From: Actinomycetes bacterium
Lineage (GTDB): Bacteria > Actinomycetota > Acidimicrobiia > Acidimicrobiales > Acidimicrobiaceae
Length of the DNA stretch: 64,000 nucleotides
Assembly: GCA_021826315.1 (NCBI GenBank)
Contig: JAKAZZ010000005.1
Coordinates: forward strand, 1 to 64,000
Reading direction: 5' to 3'
Below the pieces are notes generated by a model, which saw nothing but the letters and a program-made list of their open reading frames with translations, ran no database searches and was not told where the DNA came from. A program made the translations under genes and the position numbers. Below are positions 47,771 to 57,700 of the stretch, piece by piece. The first letter of the stretch is position 1. Every line of letters starts with the position of its first letter.

Positions 47771-50700
47771 TTATCTAAAGTCCCGTGACATTGAAAAGAT
47801 GTCTATCTCTAGTGATGCGATCCTCTTAGCTACGACGTTGATCACATTCGACTTAGCTTCAAGTTGACCATCGATTACCAATGCGCTTGAGGCTCTAACA
47901 ACAGACCGATACTTATCCCAAGTGGCAATAGATACGACTACATTAATCAGTCCACTCTCATCTTCAATGGATAAAAATGTGACTCCCTTAGCGGTAGCCG
48001 GCCTCTGTCTATGGGTAACCACACCCGCGATCCTAACGAACGAACGGTTTCTCGCATCTTTTAGATCCTTAGCTGCGACCGCTCCAATTGAAGTTAAGTA
48101 ATCTCTGTGGTAGCCGACTATGTGCATCTTGGGGGTGATGCCATAGGCCTCTAGATCCATATAGCTCGCCTCCATCGTCGATGGTTCTTCGAATGAAGGC
48201 GCCCTATCACCAAGAACCATACCGGGAAGAGCCTCTCTCCCTCGACCTGCCAAGGGGGCAGAGACCCAAATGGCTTGGCGTCGATTCAATCCGCCCGTAG
48301 ACCCACTTGCCGGTAGTGAGTCCAGAGCTCCCGCTTTAGCCAACGACTCCATCTGATCTTTGTCTATATTGACCGCGATAGCGAGCTCCTCAATAGAGCC
48401 ATATGGACCCTTATCTGCGATCTCTTGTGCCAACTCACCGCCGATCTTACGGATGGAAGAGAGGCCGATCCTTACATGTGGCCCCCTCTTCGCATTCTCA
48501 TAGATCTTCCATAGGTAACCATCTGCCTCCAGGGTCAGCTCCCTATCTCCCTCGGCCTCCATAGGTTCAAGGCTGGTCTCACCCTTAGAGAAGTTGACGT
48601 GGGGGCCAAGTACTCCTACCCCATGGCGCTTAGCATCCTCGATCAGCGTCTCAGGGGACCAAAAACCCATCGGCTGAGAGTCGATGATCGCAGCCACAAA
48701 TGCGCCAGGATAGTAAAACTTAAACCACGCCGAGACATAGACCAGGTACGCAAATGAGGCTGAGTGGCTCTCTGGAAAACCAAAGTTAGCAAACGCCTTT
48801 AACTTAGAGAAGATCTCATCTGCAATATCGCCTACGATGCCATTCTTCTCCATGCCCACATAGAAGCGCTCCCTCAGCCTCTCCATCCTCTCAGTGGAGC
48901 GCTTAGAGCCCATAGCTTGGCGCAACTGATCAGCATCTGAGGGGGAAAATCCACCTACATCTATGGCCATCTGCATGAGTTGCTCTTGGAACAAGGGAAC
49001 ACCTAGCGTCTTTTTGAGCGACTTCTCAAGGAGTGGATGAAGGTAAGTAACCTCCTCCTCGCCATTTCTCCTACGAATATAGGGATGAACCGAGCCTCCT
49101 TGAATGGGACCAGGCCTAATAAGGGCAACCTCAACGACTAGGTCATAGAAGCATCTTGGCCTAAGTCGAGGCAAAGTCGCCATCTGCGCCCTACTCTCAA
49201 CTTGAAAGACCCCTACTGTATCGGCTGCCGCCAACATCTCATAGACGTCGCTATCTTGCTCCAAAAGCGCCAGGTCGACCTCTACACCGTGAAAGTGCTT
49301 CACGAGATCGACCATACGGTGAAGGGCTTCCAGCATCCCCAGACCCAGTAGGTCGAATTTGACTAAACCCGCAATGGCACAGTCGTCTTTATCCCACTGC
49401 AAGACGCTACGGTCGGACCTTCTCGCCCATTCGACTGGACAAACTTCGACTATTGGACGGTCGCAGATGACCATACCTCCGGTATGAATTCCAAGGTGTC
49501 GCGGTGCCCTGTCGATACTTCGAGCAATATCAGCCATCTTTGAGGGAATCTCAACCAGTGGCCTACCGCTACGGTCCTTCGCCTCAAGAAGGTCACTAAC
49601 TGACTTATACCTATCGATACTCTTAGACCACTTTGAAAGCACCGAAGAGGGATAGCCAAAGACCCTGCCAAGGTCACGAACTATAGAGCGAGAGCGATAG
49701 GTTATGACATTTGCAACCATCGCCGCTTTGTCACGACCGTACTTGTTGTACACGTACTGGATTACCTCCTCTCGAGCCTCGCTCTCAAAGTCGACGTCGA
49801 TATCGGGAGGGCCGTCACGCTCAGTCGAGAGGAACCTCTCGAAGAGGAGGCCGAGTGAAACTGGATCTACATTTGTAATTCCAAGGGCGTAGCAGACCGC
49901 TGAATTTGCCGCCGAACCTCGCCCTTGGCAGAAGATATTTGACCTCTTTGAAAATTGAACGATATCCCATACGATCAAGAAGTAACCCTCAAAGCCGAGA
50001 CGTTCTATGATTTCGAGTTCATATTCAATCTGCTTATAGGCTCCCTTTATCCTTTCGTTCGATCTAGGGCCATACCTCGTCAATGCACCATCGTAGGTAA
50101 GTTGCCTCAAGTAGCTAGCCTCACTTATTCCATCTGGACGCTCAAATGAAGGCAGCTTGGGGGCAACCAACGATAGGTCAAAGGCACAGAGATCGCCGAT
50201 GTCGTAGGCATTTTCTAAGAGGCGCTCGTATCTTCTAAATCTCCGATACTGCTCCTTTGGTGAGCGAAGGTACGCAAGGTGAGAAGGGGGAAGCCACCCT
50301 TCTATCTCTTCGAGAGTCCTATTTGCCCTAATTGCAGCCACCGTGGCAAAGGTGCGGGCACCAGTCGATCGAGCATAATGAACGTTATTGGTCGCAAGAA
50401 CATTCAATCCAGCACGATCTGCAATCTTTATAAGTTCATCATTTCTTACTTCATCTACTGGATCTCCATGGTCCCAACACTCAATTGCAAAGTTATCCCT
50501 ACCGAGTACCTCCCTTAGTCGAAGAGCCTCCTTCAGGGCAGCCGAAGGGCCACTTTCGTAGAGCGCCTGCGATATCGCCCCCTTGCGACAACCGCTCAAA
50601 AAGTAGATGTCGTCGAGGTTGCTTCGAGAAAGATCATCGAGTGTCAAGACGAAAGATCCCTTTTCCCTATTTGCCATATGCCCCTCAGAGATCAGACGAG

Positions 50701-51010
50701 ATAGCTGTCCATAACCCTTTGGCCCCTTGGCTAAAGCCACTATGTGGCTGCCGCTTGGATCTTCGACGTTGTCACGCGGTCGGCCACTATTTAAAGTGAG
50801 CTCCGCACCAAAGACGGTACGCAGAGGGGTTCCTTTGGCAGCGGAGGAGAAGGCGACTACGCCATAAAGGCCATTGTGATCCGTCAGAGCACATATGGGA
50901 AGGTCGAGTTCAACAGCTCTCTCTACGATCTCGACTGGAGATGAGACGCCATCTAAGAAGCTGAAGTTGGAGTGACAGTGCAACTCGGCATATCGATATT
51001 CATAGGCCAT
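47771..51010 (-). CDS. dnaE2: Error-prone DNA polymerase III alpha, DnaE2/ImuC
   Basis: This translesion polymerase of the SOS mutasome acts with ImuA and ImuB. It is 1079 residues. The PHP domain begins YAELHCHSNFSFLDG (about 7-21). The catalytic acids lie in GPPDIDVDFES, and IFCQGRGSAANSAVCYALGI is the usual polymerase block. A C-terminal OB fold VRIAGVVTHRQRPATAKGVTFL ends the protein. It is shorter than replicative DnaE and lacks a long tail, as expected for DnaE2. A perfect LexA box (CGAACATATGTTCG) lies 13 bp upstream of the ATG, followed at once by TAAAAT as -10 and 6 nt to the ATG, so the mRNA appears leaderless. Confidence 0.95.
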   Translation of the reverse strand: MAYEYRYAELHCHSNFSFLDGVSSPVEIVERAVELDLPICALTDHNGLYGVVAFSSAAKGTPLRTVFGAELTLNSGRPRDNVEDPSGSHIVALAKGPKGYGQLSRLISEGHMANREKGSFVLTLDDLSRSNLDDIYFLSGCRKGAISQALYESGPSAALKEALRLREVLGRDNFAIECWDHGDPVDEVRNDELIKIADRAGLNVLATNNVHYARSTGARTFATVAAIRANRTLEEIEGWLPPSHLAYLRSPKEQYRRFRRYERLLENAYDIGDLCAFDLSLVAPKLPSFERPDGISEASYLRQLTYDGALTRYGPRSNERIKGAYKQIEYELEIIERLGFEGYFLIVWDIVQFSKRSNIFCQGRGSAANSAVCYALGITNVDPVSLGLLFERFLSTERDGPPDIDVDFESEAREEVIQYVYNKYGRDKAAMVANVITYRSRSIVRDLGRVFGYPSSVLSKWSKSIDRYKSVSDLLEAKDRSGRPLVEIPSKMADIARSIDRAPRHLGIHTGGMVICDRPIVEVCPVEWARRSDRSVLQWDKDDCAIAGLVKFDLLGLGMLEALHRMVDLVKHFHGVEVDLALLEQDSDVYEMLAAADTVGVFQVESRAQMATLPRLRPRCFYDLVVEVALIRPGPIQGGSVHPYIRRRNGEEEVTYLHPLLEKSLKKTLGVPLFQEQLMQMAIDVGGFSPSDADQLRQAMGSKRSTERMERLRERFYVGMEKNGIVGDIADEIFSKLKAFANFGFPESHSASFAYLVYVSAWFKFYYPGAFVAAIIDSQPMGFWSPETLIEDAKRHGVGVLGPHVNFSKGETSLEPMEAEGDRELTLEADGYLWKIYENAKRGPHVRIGLSSIRKIGGELAQEIADKGPYGSIEELAIAVNIDKDQMESLAKAGALDSLPASGSTGGLNRRQAIWVSAPLAGRGREALPGMVLGDRAPSFEEPSTMEASYMDLEAYGITPKMHIVGYHRDYLTSIGAVAAKDLKDARNRSFVRIAGVVTHRQRPATAKGVTFLSIEDESGLINVVVSIATWDKYRSVVRASSALVIDGQLEAKSNVINVVAKRIASLEIDIFSMSRDFR

Positions 51011-51023
51011 ACATATATTTTAT

Positions 51024-51037
51024 CGAACATATGTTCG
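51024..51037. promoter_or_regulatory. LexA box (dnaE2 promoter)
   Basis: CGAACATATGTTCG at 51024-51037 is a perfect actinobacterial SOS box. On the minus strand it abuts TAAAAT (-10) of dnaE2. On the plus strand it lies about 105 bp upstream of orf219, so it could also control that gene. Confidence 0.93.
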
Positions 51038-51141
51038 ATAAGGAAGAGTGAAATATTTATCGTAAGATCCCAAGGCCTTAGTCGATACGAAATGACACAC
51101 GTACGTGCTATAAAAGAGGGAGGCTACCAGACGGGGTTGAG

Positions 51142-51801
51142 TTGGAACTTTTCAAAGGAATCAAAGAGAAGCACGATTACGAGCAGGCAAAGGCTGTGGT
51201 CGATGCGTGGAACCACCAGCATGAAGAGCTACAGAAGGCTCTGAATCTGATTAAGCAGGGTGGAGACTTTACAAATAACACTCTGAACCTTCAAAAGGGC
51301 GAAGGGGTCTACATACAGGTCCACAACGTATCGCTCCTAGGGGATGTCAAGTCAGCCGGCCACTACGTATCAGGCCACCAAGGTATCTCAATACCCATAG
51401 GCTCCCTAGGAGGGAGGTCTGTTCGCTACAACGTGGGGCGATCGAAGGGCCACTACGAGGCGGGCGCCACCCATGAAGCGGGGGTAGATACAGGGCAGTT
51501 CTACATAACTAATACCCGAATCATCTTTGTCGGCACAAAGAAGACCACGGTCATCCCAATATCAACGGTGATTTCGGCAAATGTAGCAAGCGGAGCCGTT
51601 ACCGTATCATCGAGCAAGCTAACAAAGACCCTTCGCGTCTGGATCGGTAGCGAACTCGAAGAGTGGGTTAGCGAATGGATCAAACTTGCCTTAGCTGTAA
51701 ATAGCGAAGGCAAGGACAAAGTAGCAGAAGACCTAACCAATCAAATCGTTGAGCTCGAAGCAGCTAAACCCAATGACCCCATCAACCCCAACGGTGCCTG
51801 A
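51142..51801 (+). CDS. PH/GRAM-like protein inside the mutasome cassette
   Basis: This is a 219-residue protein starting at a TTG after GGGGTTGAG. The N-terminal third is helical and charged (KGIKEKHDYEQAKAVVDAWNHQHEELQKAL). The middle has a glycine-rich beta region (QGISIPIGSLGGRSVRYNVGRSKG), and GQFYITNTRIIFVGTKKTTVIPISTVIS is a typical bacterial PH/GRAM-like strand pattern. A short tail is rich in Glu and Asn-Pro. No membrane segment or enzyme motif is seen. It is divergent from dnaE2 across its LexA box and convergent with imuB (22 bp between ends). Related proteins occur widely in bacteria without defined function. Any role in mutagenesis is inferred from position. Confidence 0.78.
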   Translation: MELFKGIKEKHDYEQAKAVVDAWNHQHEELQKALNLIKQGGDFTNNTLNLQKGEGVYIQVHNVSLLGDVKSAGHYVSGHQGISIPIGSLGGRSVRYNVGRSKGHYEAGATHEAGVDTGQFYITNTRIIFVGTKKTTVIPISTVISANVASGAVTVSSSKLTKTLRVWIGSELEEWVSEWIKLALAVNSEGKDKVAEDLTNQIVELEAAKPNDPINPNGA

Positions 51802-51823
51802 TCCCACGAGATAGCTAGAACTG

Positions 51824-53509
51824 CTAGTCGTAGATGGCCTCAAGGTGCCACTTGGAAGCCTCCATTACTGCATTTAGCGCAACTCCATCACGACTTACAA
51901 TCTGGACTCGAGCTAGCCGGCGGCGGCGAGCATCATCCCACCATAGCTCGTTCATGGGCCATGGCCCCAAAATACGCTCGATCTCTCTCTTTTTCCACCC
52001 CAAAGACGGAACGGAGAAGAACTTCGGGCTGCATGTCAACTCCCCGCCCGAACTAACACCAACTACTAGCCCACCCTCTGATGTCATCTCCATCTCAACC
52101 ATAGGATCAAAGACCATCGATGGTTTAACGTTGGGAACTTGGCCTGGCCACGGCGGAGTATCTTTCGCACTATCTCCCTTTGGCTCCTCTTCAAAGAGGT
52201 CTAGTTGCCAGTTGAGAAGCTGGAATTGGTCTCTAGGAGATCTCCCCGCTCTCTTACGAGGGACTTTGATGGCGCCATCTCCTACCTTGTCTCTAGCCCG
52301 TTCTATGGCACGCAAAACCCTATCTTGAGGATGTACAGCCACCTGATATAGGTCAAGTTGGACAAATGGCGTCGAAGTGATCTCCATGACTTCAATATCA
52401 CAGTAGATAACTCCAGATCTTGGAGGATCCTGCCCTATCGCAGGATTCTGCCACCCCTCCAACTGCCTTCTGACATAACTAATCAAAAAAGATGGCGAAA
52501 TTGGAACTGAGCTCGACCAAACCCTACTGATGGCCTCCGTGGTCTCGGTCTCAAAAGAGATCCTGACTCGAAGAGGATAGATACCCTCGTTCGTTAGGGA
52601 CGAGAAGAAGTCGTCGACCTTAGCTCTAATGGCAAAGGATATAGCTTGGCTCAAAGTCTCTGGAGGATCTAGGTCTATACGAACATGGTGGCGCTTTTTG
52701 ACCTCTCTAGCCTCGACTAGGTCACCGTCTACCCCTCGAGCTAGCTCATAGAGGCGACTCCCGACCTTCCCAAAACGCTCCACCATCAAATCTCTTGGGA
52801 TATCTAGGATCTGACCCACGTGGTTCACCCCGACCTTAGACAAGGTATCGACCTCCCCCTCATCTATCAAGATCCCAATTGGAAAGGGGGCGATAAATTC
52901 CCTAGAGGACCCGGCTTCAACGACGGCCGAGAAGGTCGATGCCACCTTGGCTACGAATGGACCGTCTGCTAAACCGACCCCAAAAGAGAGGTTCGAAAGC
53001 AGCTCAGAGACGAGGTGGTAGCCTTTGGCGGTAGTTGGGGGTTTGACAATAGAGGTAGCGCTACTGCCTCTAGATACAGATAGCTCACTTAAGGCATCGA
53101 TAACTTTAGATAAAAGAGCCTTCTCCCCACCAAAGTAGCGCGATGGTCCTTTTACATTAAATCCACATACTCCGGGTGAAAAGACCTCGACCTCCGGACA
53201 AAACGACTCAGCTACTGCAACTACCTCTTCAAAGGCTGCCATATCGAAGTCAAAGTCATCGTCGATACAGATGAGATCAAAGGAGGCAGATGCAAGGGTG
53301 ATGGCTCGATCACCAATAGATACGCCTAGCTTCCTAGCGGTACTCGTAAGAGCAACAACTCTTGCATCCTTTATGACGACTGCCGCTTGATCATCTGGGA
53401 TCGACCTCGACAGAAAGGGCCATCCACGATAAGAGATAACCAGAGTCCTTGCCAAAGGCTTGGTCTCTAATTCAAATAACTCTCCTCCGCTAAAAGATCT
53501 CCGCCTCAT
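51824..53509 (-). CDS. imuB: Mutasome hub protein ImuB (inactive Y-family polymerase)
   Basis: This Y-family polymerase relative links the clamp, ImuA and DnaE2. It is 561 residues. The region that carries catalytic acids in active Y-family enzymes is altered: the first strand reads LVISYRGWPFL without the metal Asp, and the usual SIDE block is replaced by VFSPGVCGFN. It is therefore non-catalytic, as expected for ImuB. The clamp-binding motif QLDLF is seen in NWQLDLFEEEP at about residue 445. The C-terminal region (about 480-561) is the usual protein-interaction part. The gene overlaps imuA by 4 bp. Confidence 0.9.
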   Translation of the reverse strand: MRRRSFSGGELFELETKPLARTLVISYRGWPFLSRSIPDDQAAVVIKDARVVALTSTARKLGVSIGDRAITLASASFDLICIDDDFDFDMAAFEEVVAVAESFCPEVEVFSPGVCGFNVKGPSRYFGGEKALLSKVIDALSELSVSRGSSATSIVKPPTTAKGYHLVSELLSNLSFGVGLADGPFVAKVASTFSAVVEAGSSREFIAPFPIGILIDEGEVDTLSKVGVNHVGQILDIPRDLMVERFGKVGSRLYELARGVDGDLVEAREVKKRHHVRIDLDPPETLSQAISFAIRAKVDDFFSSLTNEGIYPLRVRISFETETTEAISRVWSSSVPISPSFLISYVRRQLEGWQNPAIGQDPPRSGVIYCDIEVMEITSTPFVQLDLYQVAVHPQDRVLRAIERARDKVGDGAIKVPRKRAGRSPRDQFQLLNWQLDLFEEEPKGDSAKDTPPWPGQVPNVKPSMVFDPMVEMEMTSEGGLVVGVSSGGELTCSPKFFSVPSLGWKKREIERILGPWPMNELWWDDARRRRLARVQIVSRDGVALNAVMEASKWHLEAIYD

Positions 53510-54132
53510 AGCCCAACCACCGACTTGGATCTGACATTAGGCCACTTCGCAGAGTCGGCTTGAACGACCAAAGACCTGTTAGATACAGGGGTCGAACCCA
53601 AAAGTTCCCATCTACTTGCCTTGGTCCATATTGAAAAGTCAGCCCCGTAAGGAAGATGGTTTAGCACCGATGTACCACTGTAAAGATAGACAAGTATCGA
53701 CTTAGAGACCCTTGCCCTATTAGCCAAGGAACGAGAGTTCTTATAGTCGATATCCCTGTTCAGGGAAAGGACTACGATATCAAACCCGTCTAGCAGAAGA
53801 GAGGCCGCCTCAATTGCTTGATTTGAGCCACACTCTACAACTAGAAGGCGGCGCAGATCTATCCCCATATCGGCAGCTGCACCAAAACCCCAACTATGGA
53901 GACCAACCAACCCAACAAAACTTCCCCCTGATATGGCTTGGGATATGAGCGAGAAGATCATAGAGGTTGCACCGCTGCCAAAGTCGCCGTAGACGACCCC
54001 CACTGAACCGCGCTTTAGAGATCCACCTGGGAGTAGATCTCTAAGATGACCAAGGACATCGATGCGCTGATCCATGAGAAGGGACGCTGGCTCTACAACT
54101 CCCTGCAACTTAGTCAGATTGGTAACCTTCAT
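53506..54132 (-). CDS. imuA: Mutasome RecA-like protein ImuA
   Basis: This is a 208-residue SulA/RecA-fold accessory protein of the SOS mutasome. The Walker A-like segment is VYGDFGSGATSMIFSLI, where the usual GKT is GAT, so ATP binding is doubtful. LVVECGSNQAIEAASLLLDGFDIVVLSLN follows the RecA fold. It starts with an ATG 6 nt after TATAAT. A perfect LexA box abuts that -10, so the transcript is likely leaderless and damage-induced. It is first gene of imuA-imuB. Confidence 0.88.
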   Translation of the reverse strand: MKVTNLTKLQGVVEPASLLMDQRIDVLGHLRDLLPGGSLKRGSVGVVYGDFGSGATSMIFSLISQAISGGSFVGLVGLHSWGFGAAADMGIDLRRLLVVECGSNQAIEAASLLLDGFDIVVLSLNRDIDYKNSRSLANRARVSKSILVYLYSGTSVLNHLPYGADFSIWTKASRWELLGSTPVSNRSLVVQADSAKWPNVRSKSVVGL

Positions 54133-54145
54133 ACCTAAATTATAT

Positions 54146-54159
54146 CGAACATATGTTCG
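54146..54159 (-). promoter_or_regulatory. LexA box (imuA promoter)
   Basis: CGAACATATGTTCG at 54146-54159 is identical to the dnaE2 box. On the minus strand it is followed by A, then TATAAT, then TTAGGT and the ATG of imuA, the same spacing as at dnaE2. Confidence 0.93.
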
Positions 54160-54180
54160 AGAAATTTAGCTGAGGCTCAA

Positions 54181-54639
54181 TTACTTTGCGACCTTGCTCC
54201 TCAGATAGGCAAGGGACTTATCGGCATGAAGGCTCATATTCAGCTCAGAGGCCAATATGAGTTCGACCTCCATCGAAGGAGATATCACAAAGGTGTGACG
54301 CTTCACTGGGATGGGACCAAAGCGCCTCTTTACTCCAAAGTCTGAGGCCACCTGCCCATCTATGTCGGCCAAGAGTGGGTAATCGAATGAGTTAGTAGTC
54401 GAAAATTCAAGTTGCTTAGCGACCGGATCGGCGCTGATGCCAACTCGTTTGGCTCCAACCTCTTTGAACTCTGCGCTCAAGTCTCTAAAGTGGCACGATT
54501 CGGCGGTGCACCCCTTGGTCATCGCGGCAGGGTAGAAAAACAGAACCATGTAGCCACCACCTAAATTCTCACTTAGCGTAAATGGCTTACCGTACTGATC
54601 TAAGAGGGTAAAGTCCCTTACCTTATCTCCTACTTGCAT
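54181..54639 (-). CDS. Peroxiredoxin, PrxQ/Bcp type
   Basis: This thiol peroxidase reduces hydrogen and organic peroxides. From the ATG at 54639 (MQVGDKVRDF) it is 152 residues, the family length. The track extends 28 residues further without similarity. The peroxidatic cysteine lies in MTKGCTAESCHF and the resolving cysteine five residues on, the usual pattern for the atypical two-Cys PrxQ. GGAT lies upstream. Its stop is 48 bp from the imuA start, and it is probably a separate unit. Confidence 0.88.
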   Translation of the reverse strand: MQVGDKVRDFTLLDQYGKPFTLSENLGGGYMVLFFYPAAMTKGCTAESCHFRDLSAEFKEVGAKRVGISADPVAKQLEFSTTNSFDYPLLADIDGQVASDFGVKRRFGPIPVKRHTFVISPSMEVELILASELNMSLHADKSLAYLRSKVAK

Positions 54640-54748
54640 AATACGATCCAATCTAGGATTGCCAAAGTGGCTCTTCAAAGAAGGAAGCAAGAAATAGAGG
54701 ATAATTATTTCAATTCGCCACAAAAGACCAGCTAGAGATAGTACCTAG

Positions 54749-57700
54749 CTATAGAAGCTCAGATGTGGCGCCATCCGACTCATAGTTACGCCAAAGCTTC
54801 TCGTACTTGCCGCCGCGACTAATCAACTCTTCATGCGTGCCATCTTCAACCACCATGCCATCTGCCACAACGAGGATACGATCGGCCAAAGTAGCACTCT
54901 GAAGACGATGAGCGATCATGATGGTGCTCACTCCGTTTGCAACCTTCGTAATCGCATCGGTGACGATCTTCTCAGTAAAGAGGTCAAGGTTAGCGGTAGC
55001 CTCATCGAGGATGAGGATCTTTGGATTGGCCAGATGAGCCCGCGCGAGGGCGATCAATTGTCGTTGGCCAGCAGAAAGCGAACGCCCTCGCTCGCTAACT
55101 TGACAATCAAAACCATCTTTCAGTCCAGCGATAAAGTCATATGCACCCACCGCCTTAGCCGCAGCGACTATCTCATCCCTAGTGGCGTCGGGGCGAGAAA
55201 ATGAGATATTGGATGCGATTGTTCCAGAGAAGAGAAAGGCCTCCTGCGGAACGTATCCCACTCCAGAGTGGTAACCCTCTAAGGTAAAGCGACGGAGATC
55301 AACCCCGTCAACCTTGACTACACCTGATGCTGGATCATAGAAGCGAGCGATCAACTTCACTAAGGTCGACTTACCAGCACCAGTCTCACCTACGACCGAC
55401 ACCATCTCACCTGGAGGAATCGTCAGGGATAGATCGTGCAAGGCTATCTTGTCACCGTATTTGAATATAACATCGTCGAAATCGACCTCTCCTTCGGTGA
55501 CTCGATGGGCATCATCAGCCTCATCAAAGCTGAGCGAGGTTTGAGTATTGAGCAGATCGTCGATACGGTCTCGTGCAACCTTTGCCTGCAAAAATGAGTC
55601 AAAGGTCTGCGAAAGCTGCTGAACCGGAGAGAAGAGTTGATCGAGGTAGAGGGTAAAGGCGATAACCACGCCAATCGTCACCAAGTGGGCGTGGATCAAC
55701 AACGTACCGTAGTAGAGGACCGAGGCCGAGGCGACCTCTGATAGCAATAACAAGAGTGGAAAGTAAATCGCAACGAGTCTCTGCGAAGCAACTCTTGAGT
55801 CGCGATAACGTCCAGAAAGGACCTCAAAGTTTTTGCTATTCTCCCTCTCCATTCCAAAGGCCTGCGTTACTCTTACGCCAGTAATTCCCTCCGCCAAGTT
55901 GGCATTTACCTGAGCCACGCGCTCTCGCGAAATGGTATAGGCCCGATTTGACGCCTTTGCGAACCACATCGTCGCAATCGTCATAGGAATAAGTACCCAG
56001 AGACCTGCAAGAGCTAGCTTAAAGTTGCTAATGAGCAGCAGTCCACCTACTGCAACAAACGAAAGGACATTGACGATAAAGCTCGTTACGCCATTCTGCA
56101 AGAGATCACTCATCGCATCTAGATCGGTTGTCATACGCGTCTGAATTCGCCCGGAGAGCTCAGACTCGAAATAGTCAAGACCGAGGCGCATGAGATGGGA
56201 GAAGATCTTGATCCGAAGGCCATAGAGGATCTTTTCAGAGGTAGAGACAGCAACAACCACTTGGACATATTGCACTACCGAGTCGACGGTGTTGACGATG
56301 ACATATAAGGCGGCAACCACCAAAATCGCACTCGAAGATCCCGCTATGACACCTTTATCTATGCCACTCCTTACCAGCGATGGTCCAACCAATTGCAGCA
56401 ACGTATCAGCAATTAGGAGAAGCGCCGCCACCGAAAGACGTCTAGAAAAAGGCCTCAGAAACTTAGAGAATCTAAAGCCACTCTTCGACTCCTCTAGATA
56501 AGGTGCTTCATCCAAAGGAGACTCAAAGGAGGATCTCTTCTTTAGTAATCCAACCGCATGCGTATCTTCCTCGACGCCAACAGAAGGTCGCCTGCTCGTT
56601 CCCATAGCTAGGGCGACTTGCTGAGCCTCGATGTCACCTTCGTTATCTACAACTTCTTCGATTACAAGATCGAGTGACTCATCAGCGCCAGAGACCATCC
56701 GTCGAAATAGCTCGGAGGTTGCAACGAGGCTATCGTAGCTCCCATCGGCCACTACCACACCGCGATCGAGAACCACTATTCGGGTTGCAAGTGAAAGCGT
56801 CGACTTCCTGTGGGCCACCATCAATACTGATCGGCCTTTAGAAAATTCGACTAACGCCCTATTGATCTCGGCTTCGGTCGAGACGTCTACCGCTGAGGTA
56901 GCATCATCGAGGATCAATATGTCTGGGTCAGTTATAAGTGCCCGCGCTAGCGAGATTCGCTGCCTCTGCCCACCAGATAGCATGACCCCATTTTCACCGA
57001 CCAATGTATCAAAGCCATTGGGCAAACCTTTTATAAAGTCGAGAGCTCCGGCGCGTAGAGCCGCAGTTTCGATCTCAATTTGCGAAGCATCCGGTCGACC
57101 AAAGGAGATATTTCTCGCAACCGAGTCAGAAAAGAGAAAAGTATCCTCAAAGACGACGCCGATACGACTTCTAAGATCAGCGATAGCTACGTCTTTTATA
57201 TTTTGACCACCCAAGGATATCGTTCCTCGCTGCGGATCGTAGAAGCGAGGTAGAAGAAGGGCAAGTGTCGACTTTCCCGAGCCACTTCCGCCAACAATCG
57301 CTACAACTTCGCCCCGTCCTATCTCTAAGTTCAAACCCTTCAAGATCGGATCAGCTGGGTCGTAGCCAAATTCCACGCCCGAGAAGCTAATGCGGTCAAA
57401 GTCACCGTTTACAACCTCCGCGGTGGCTGGGTCATTCACCAATGGATTAGCGTCGAGGACTTCGAAGACACGACTAGCTCCTGCTCCTGCCCTCTGAATG
57501 TAAGAGATAAAGACACCGAGTTGGCGAATTGGCGAAGCGATCTGAACGATATAGGCGAAGAAGACCAAAAAGGTACCGATCGTAATAGTATGCGAACGCG
57601 CTAGGTAAGCGCCGACTAACAGGACTCCACCTTGAACTGCGCCAACGATGAAATTGAGCGTCGACTGCATGGTCGCATCCTTCTTCTCAAGACCAAGGCG

